This document shows positions 62,401 through 64,000 of a stretch of DNA of 64,000 nucleotides, one piece after another. The stretch lies in contig JBAZCF010000006.1 in NCBI GenBank assembly GCA_041671045.1, positions 103,404 through 167,403 of the forward strand, given 5' to 3'. Source of the stretch: Parachlamydiales bacterium. GTDB lineage: Bacteria; Chlamydiota; Chlamydiia; Chlamydiales; JABDDJ01. The notes beneath the pieces were generated by a model. That model was not told the DNA's origin. It was given only the letters and a program-made list of their open reading frames with translations, and made no database searches. A program made the translations under genes and the position numbers. Each line of letters begins with the position of its first letter. Positions within the stretch are counted from its first letter, which is position 1.

Positions 62401-63578
62401 TTGTCATATTTGAAAAATATAAATTTACTTTATCCACTACCATTGTAGCGCGTATATTTCTAAGAGAAGCTGCCATTAACCTTATTGAGAGGTTTGTTCT
62501 AAGTAAATATGATCCTAATACAGTCGTTCAAATACTTATTCCTGTTTTAAACCAGCTTTCTTTGTCATTGTGTACAAACAACTTAATTCTCAGTGAATCT
62601 TCTCTTAACGATCAACCTTCATTAAGAAGCCTTAGCAATGACTTTTGGACTTCTGAAAAATATGCAACAGCCCACTTAATCCTTATGGCTGAACTGAGCA
62701 CCTTCCTCAAAGCAAAGAGTCCAACTGATTTTCAAGAATTAAGACAGTTTTGTCTTTCTGCTCTTATCAACACGCTAAAAGATTCCCCCCATATTGACAT
62801 CTTGCAGGCATTGATAAATATGCTAGCAGACATTGAAAGCATGGATGTCATACAAAATGCCACTGACAGGATGGTCAAAGAAAGACAGATTGTTGCATTG
62901 TTAAAATTAAATCACAAAATGCTCTTTCAACTGGCTTTTATCCATTTTCACGGGGATTTAACAATACAAAACCTAAAGATTTTGAATGTTACTGAAGTAA
63001 CTTTTAAAGATAAGCTGCAGGCTATTAATGAAATATTAGATTTATGGCTGCAGAATCTTAGATTTGAAGACATTTCCTTTATTGTTTCTGCAATGTTAAA
63101 TTTGGCAAAGTCTACTGACGTTATCAAATCCCATCCGGAAATAGCTTTTCGGACTGTTATAAAAATTATTGAGTATTTAGAAACGAATATTCAGTTTACA
63201 TGGAAACAAGAGGACACTCTCCTTACACTCTTAACTACATTTGTTTCGTTTATATGTGACAAGGGTCCTATCCATCCCACTCAATCGGAGGTTTTAGATC
63301 TTCTACAAAATTTCTGCGACCAGACAGCGGTGAAATTCCAGAAACAGAGTGTGAGTATGGCTGTGAAAAGCGATCTCTTGATAGCAAGGCTTGAATGCAT
63401 ACACATGAAACTTAGATTGAATCTTATTTCTCCGAAGATAGCTCAGAAGCTTATTTTACTTTTAATCCAAGATCTAGAACATATGAATTTAGAATCGAAA
63501 TGTGCCTTAAACCGTTGTTTAGAATATATTCCTAAGGATGGATTTATTGATTCATACTTGAAACGTTTTAACCTATGA
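53448..63578 (+). CDS. Giant 3376-residue helical protein with a nucleotidyltransferase-like head
   Basis: I do not recognise this protein as a whole. Residues about 45-350 look like a nucleotidyltransferase fold: FFFAGSSVVYKL (Gly-Ser near residue 125), HDSDWKIVI with Asp164-Ser-Asp166, and HISFRDCGIDLTIGRF with Asp240, the G-S...DxD...D layout of poly(A)-polymerase-like NTases. The remaining 3000 residues are almost all alpha-helical, Leu-rich, soluble and repetitive in rhythm but not in sequence, as in HEAT/ARM-type solenoids. No signal peptide, membrane helices or ATP-binding loops are seen. Base composition becomes clearly more AT-rich after about 57.5 kb. A paralogue begins 176 bases downstream. 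A large host- or polymerase-associated scaffold is one possibility. Confidence 0.75.
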   Translation: MIPPSSSLNNKIIYTQNLSNSPPLINPTSLISPSDIESDRYFPTETPLDKERHAAFVAKIIDACCVLNPAIAIDRETVLRCLNACVNDELSARCLSSVPVNLRQILRFALNAQNTDLPIESFFFAGSSVVYKLADAIVQAIQASEAKELITPLFLANLKRKPHDSDWKIVIQNPPKDSKISFWDNVEAYTRAILCEIALKKGRDLPKSFDIPAVCLELGIDYEAVQGQFIHISFRDCGIDLTIGRFEKGGLFKDTLPEISIIPSSLTEDPADLKTELCDNGTSIFQAALFRGYKVLAVDSPKSKNDRALVQYIRRSLNGDACFSEADYPAFMDTLFKSYPVGPSWGKDIAKKFCNINKGHSDAPVQRIIWSMFLFLSSLNKFPQYPVPLLLQSKAWKCLPLCCFPRNEKSKGILFHLNPFYRFILESKLPCDMLEGVLGIAGLLSLSFASRCENTSYSISRHHGSNHPALYLQVEEDLQIALNPDLLTLCHSLEEHYTAFYSESIHTGKLLDLFLSFVSLPETNLAEESVIARNAQKLPCSLSDTAALAHKFVLSTDSFLNVVGTSILVALKAYDADFVDESLLCYAFPVLLNSSDPKIKDFGIRLAKKHLSALAQKDAPPFLHPKTQAFSLPLWLNALALTKHPRCCEIAAKHWVINLKAEKRSFQAYLPFMENIWKVQPSALLQVWESLLPHDFDTAQQKQLFAIYADRFLTLPAHAIALDCLKPFLFYIQSCLENFTVPGEGARLHALVQRISEVKPTLLPLCLPFLPFLPLDALPLFKMGTIDDILQGKIAEAKTAEDKTALYQFIRQNIRLPGIFFTLIGTPLQKVLEGTEYLPDLHELFIQEASKSQRQKAHILLKLFNKAPEKIQSMQDSITAILKDLMEDDNIPLELILQVFNKCYSYPNRPAGEFLLEPLCHLGEKLLTRKLNSLTPVVRLICTHDSMLLRNKTDLLSRLLRRLAHENDPDTFEITMQLIQVLKNGSTLPISMWESLIHKLKLAAVHHDSVNRHHKLKEFVQTLPELRQLCCQLDLDLLAHRISTSPSNAEDHAKLLIAKQHELTPTQIQQLHFIVQRMIAEMTIHSPIQATTWIKSSIILEFFSLDERIRCSCILLQNHFDSSLFFFVLQMYEGYNRKVHKDILEPFAVYLLKSTHLFYECRTPEEKAKRLLLLPPCRNGNWYEHIHIVLNELIQEKKITACTQIFRADRMMEQLSVEMNEIFNTLFTLVPQDDSNTFRELLELVLKTPTILKNNVWKICLARIPTLKDKKLTENLLSSWITCHPLPPASELEGAPLLEKELHYRAIVLACTAADPFKAHFFMIPESVMVLLRNFTSDAKVSTLQGIFLTHLLSLEDLSTKMSYIQAIIENLSMHSDSLHCVFSPLCHVLAATLKEKQTVLAQIVFGKINVCIDLCSDPKSKTIILKNKTALSLAIQNIFNNSLQQDIHELLNFISKVKELLTVEDPVWVTVLQWLVQHHEPLIMKSEKTFYDLLFLILTSISMTMNKQERLKYSSVFGTPEFSSLMKNICRNIYQIDRTKSLTEFLFTCLQLKLIPSEIVLESSCLIPKKTASDTNCIEALEHNLKSACLYCHESIMDNIHILAAIDSTLMLFTVNKDIKNFEHYAKRLLNFAFYDPTVEESEHFRFIVMPGQCPPILGSDTKQKPFNTTRFITCIYLFLNRLQSNEFEITSEAFLPFARTIVLLLYAHIIMSDNKKLESNERAAWLHALMKFVLLPRSIDANESALMNSYLEHILEIALSSNFLVRKSVEFEAPDFYRKLCNPFEKTDIFNNISNIRLLAQSCAQIAPRSYLNFLEQIEERLRLFSYNYDLPSSISLCQTLLLPLKQMDMPSQYKSLCIHCIKNIMESCVLLKCNFTLTFDETVRMSLIKLKSKYLYILIDIHLSNRKHSLEVNLENAENSIAIVSYAYVRNNFKYIFAAESRLLLVHAAVNTLTNILSSGSNSKQIFKYFIKIGRLLLNFTYSSAQLKAIKEQAFFECFLDFFANPSVFATLKNENNPRISDMITLLIRSFNFCLNHAPDKQKIVCSIKKIISLKGSALSDPVLYYIHFNEQVYSYIPQILNNPSEINFEKLSAELTKVRCYQEGEMTDEKAGMFTYHLLYCCQLRSMLTPDEASVLDPIILELIHSVLNLKKSFDPFVHLFGFLIENGILLKNNTGYFIILTALEDMSPYEEKFRILFVKATHNQWFCGDQSRDRKNKIIETYLNGINPGEKLVLTDNSKLRNYVLNLWEVGNFTNYELLETLITSSLPPAEAAKLLKFGIKKALAHQKYTIAISFVILSTAKKILEPDSTLVRHASAMFLFAITKHKNHISIFNDFINTPLINILIKDNLIGLRKQLFQSIKTFGLELSSDHLIKLLKFYKKAWLQELKLNPLLMEVEDNVNELTSLQDILNTFIEFHPASRLEVEFWIVDFLHTIKVAIPAEDYPKVILDFVMDSLKLSQLSSLHYISEVSILEYLQDLPETSFYTCQGCTYFSTFLSKKKCTDDNFKVQIFLIGINIARRAVKMGYYDETIPVMKTLNVRMDNPNLNAWSNKWIQDLLYLKEVFFCRKMLRESLICFELLVLNSPQYIRPEEKQHYYSVAYSMGEYLLAARVATKYGLWGAIDIPKLIEKLIVITKTPNELNIVLEIFKNQTIRSTHLVLKLLALLQKSDVTANSLRHYLEFLEEVEVLEPLSPPSLRRNAWNLAIGYLAIIEIPHAFISLKVRSLNCAFLNEEERIQFQVQQLVVSLRDHNYTQNNLQYLLSLRTSIKLCNVIIINQMKVVDDALIHLISKAETKETIFHFVKFLNDMFNLSFQNFLPIYQNLMLSATLKKGENFFIKAPKEFIENDLLKLFNNSYVFFRGNFQSIYNLLRNMLKLNNNTTTERAFILFQEVIKKDIPSDEEYAKDAADALKAFSEYPYDYSEMKTKLESFHRICKIRVSKKLMSNASMGKTLYYLILNFFKKIPLEDYLRNFREYFVIFEKYKFTLSTTIVARIFLREAAINLIERFVLSKYDPNTVVQILIPVLNQLSLSLCTNNLILSESSLNDQPSLRSLSNDFWTSEKYATAHLILMAELSTFLKAKSPTDFQELRQFCLSALINTLKDSPHIDILQALINMLADIESMDVIQNATDRMVKERQIVALLKLNHKMLFQLAFIHFHGDLTIQNLKILNVTEVTFKDKLQAINEILDLWLQNLRFEDISFIVSAMLNLAKSTDVIKSHPEIAFRTVIKIIEYLETNIQFTWKQEDTLLTLLTTFVSFICDKGPIHPTQSEVLDLLQNFCDQTAVKFQKQSVSMAVKSDLLIARLECIHMKLRLNLISPKIAQKLILLLIQDLEHMNLESKCALNRCLEYIPKDGFIDSYLKRFNL

Positions 63579-63753
63579 TCATTATAAGGCCGCTAAGCTA
63601 AGACCCTGATTATGTGTGTTTGTCCTTATCACAAACTGAGTTAAATTAATAATTTTGTTAATAATATTTTTTAACTTAATTAGCTTATTTTAAGTCGTTG
63701 ACGATAAAATATCTACTCCACATACTCACGCTTTTATATTCATTAATTATCCT

Positions 63754-64000
63754 ATGAGTTGCTCAGTACAGCATGTAACTGCAAGTGGTCCTTTAGATAA
63801 TTCCATTTCATTTTCTCATTCTTCCCCCAGAATGATCGAGCCGCATCCAGACGAAGATTTTTTTTTACCTTTAGAAACACCCTTGGATAAAGAAAGGCAT
63901 GCAGCTTTCGTCGCTAAAATCATAGATGCTTGCTGTGTTTTAAATCCTGCTATTGCTATCGATAGAGAGACTGTTCTTCGGTGCCTAAATGCATGTGTCA
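63754..64000 (+). CDS. Second NTase-headed gene, paralogue of the giant (partial, right edge)
   Basis: The ATG at 63754 opens a frame of 82 codons to the edge. The first 40 residues (MSCSVQHVTASGPLDNSISF onward) differ from the giant, then ETPLDKERHAAFVAKIIDAC begins and every residue and base matches it up to the edge. The NTase motifs would lie just beyond the window. It has its own N-terminal leader of the same Ser/Pro-rich kind. This shows a tandem gene family. Length unknown. Confidence 0.85.
   Translation, partial: MSCSVQHVTASGPLDNSISFSHSSPRMIEPHPDEDFFLPLETPLDKERHAAFVAKIIDACCVLNPAIAIDRETVLRCLNACV
63874..64000. repeat. 127-bp direct repeat, identical to 53580-53706
   Basis: Bases 63874-64000 are identical, without a mismatch, to 53580-53706 inside the giant gene. 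The flanking upstream sequence is unrelated. Identity runs to the edge, so the repeat may be longer. Gene conversion or a recent chimeric duplication explains the abrupt boundary. Confidence 0.97.

Overview
The window looks like a chromosome segment from an environmental (Parachlamydia/Waddlia/Criblamydia-type) member of the Chlamydiae. The evidence is the combination of two tandem nucleotide (ATP/ADP) translocases, a CPAF-type protease with its His/Ser/Glu triad, a chlamydial-type DnaA, the nfo-murJ-rpsD and dxr-rseP neighbourhoods, a CtcB/CtcC-like two-component pair, and a DUF2709-like/tsaE/engB/dnaQ cluster. A species cannot be named from the sequence alone. No tRNA, rRNA or CRISPR array was found.

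Layout. 1-25 kb is ordinary core genome: asnS (cut by the left edge) and nfo; murJ and rpsD; a PAS histidine kinase with its sigma-54 activator; a YidD-like protein and a lipoprotein; a very long secretin; the CPAF-like protease; dnaA; a three-gene minus-strand operon (AsmA-like, ComF, CDF transporter); then dipZ, dxr, rseP and a VOC protein. 25-37 kb is an AT-rich accessory region: an Inc-like membrane protein, a graveyard of gene fragments (alpha/beta hydrolase, AbiEi-like antitoxin, probable toxin/immunity pair, RAYT transposase tail), an unrecognised 739-residue protein, a GNAT plus MFS-kinase fusion with a homopolymer frameshift, and a 975-residue protein with a PD-(D/E)xK nuclease head. 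37-53 kb returns to core metabolism and host interaction: a TPP decarboxylase, a phosphatidyltransferase, two nucleotide transporters, pgk, pdxH, a RhoGAP-like candidate effector, the dnaQ/engB/tsaE cluster, a Leu/Glu-type dehydrogenase and argS. 53-64 kb is filled by a 3376-residue alpha-helical giant with a nucleotidyltransferase-like head. It is followed by the start of a second gene whose head is identical to it over 127 bases.

How the genes fit together. The organism appears to import host nucleotides (two NTTs), to export proteins through a secretin, and to carry candidate host-directed proteins: the CPAF-like protease, the RhoGAP-like protein with a disordered N-terminus, and the bilobed-membrane protein at 25 kb. 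Two long compound inverted repeats (15.6 kb and 53.1 kb) look like non-coding MITE-type or attenuator elements. The least explained items, and the best candidates for something new, are the giant NTase-helical gene family at the right end, the RhoGAP-like protein, the nuclease-headed protein and the MFS-APH fusion.
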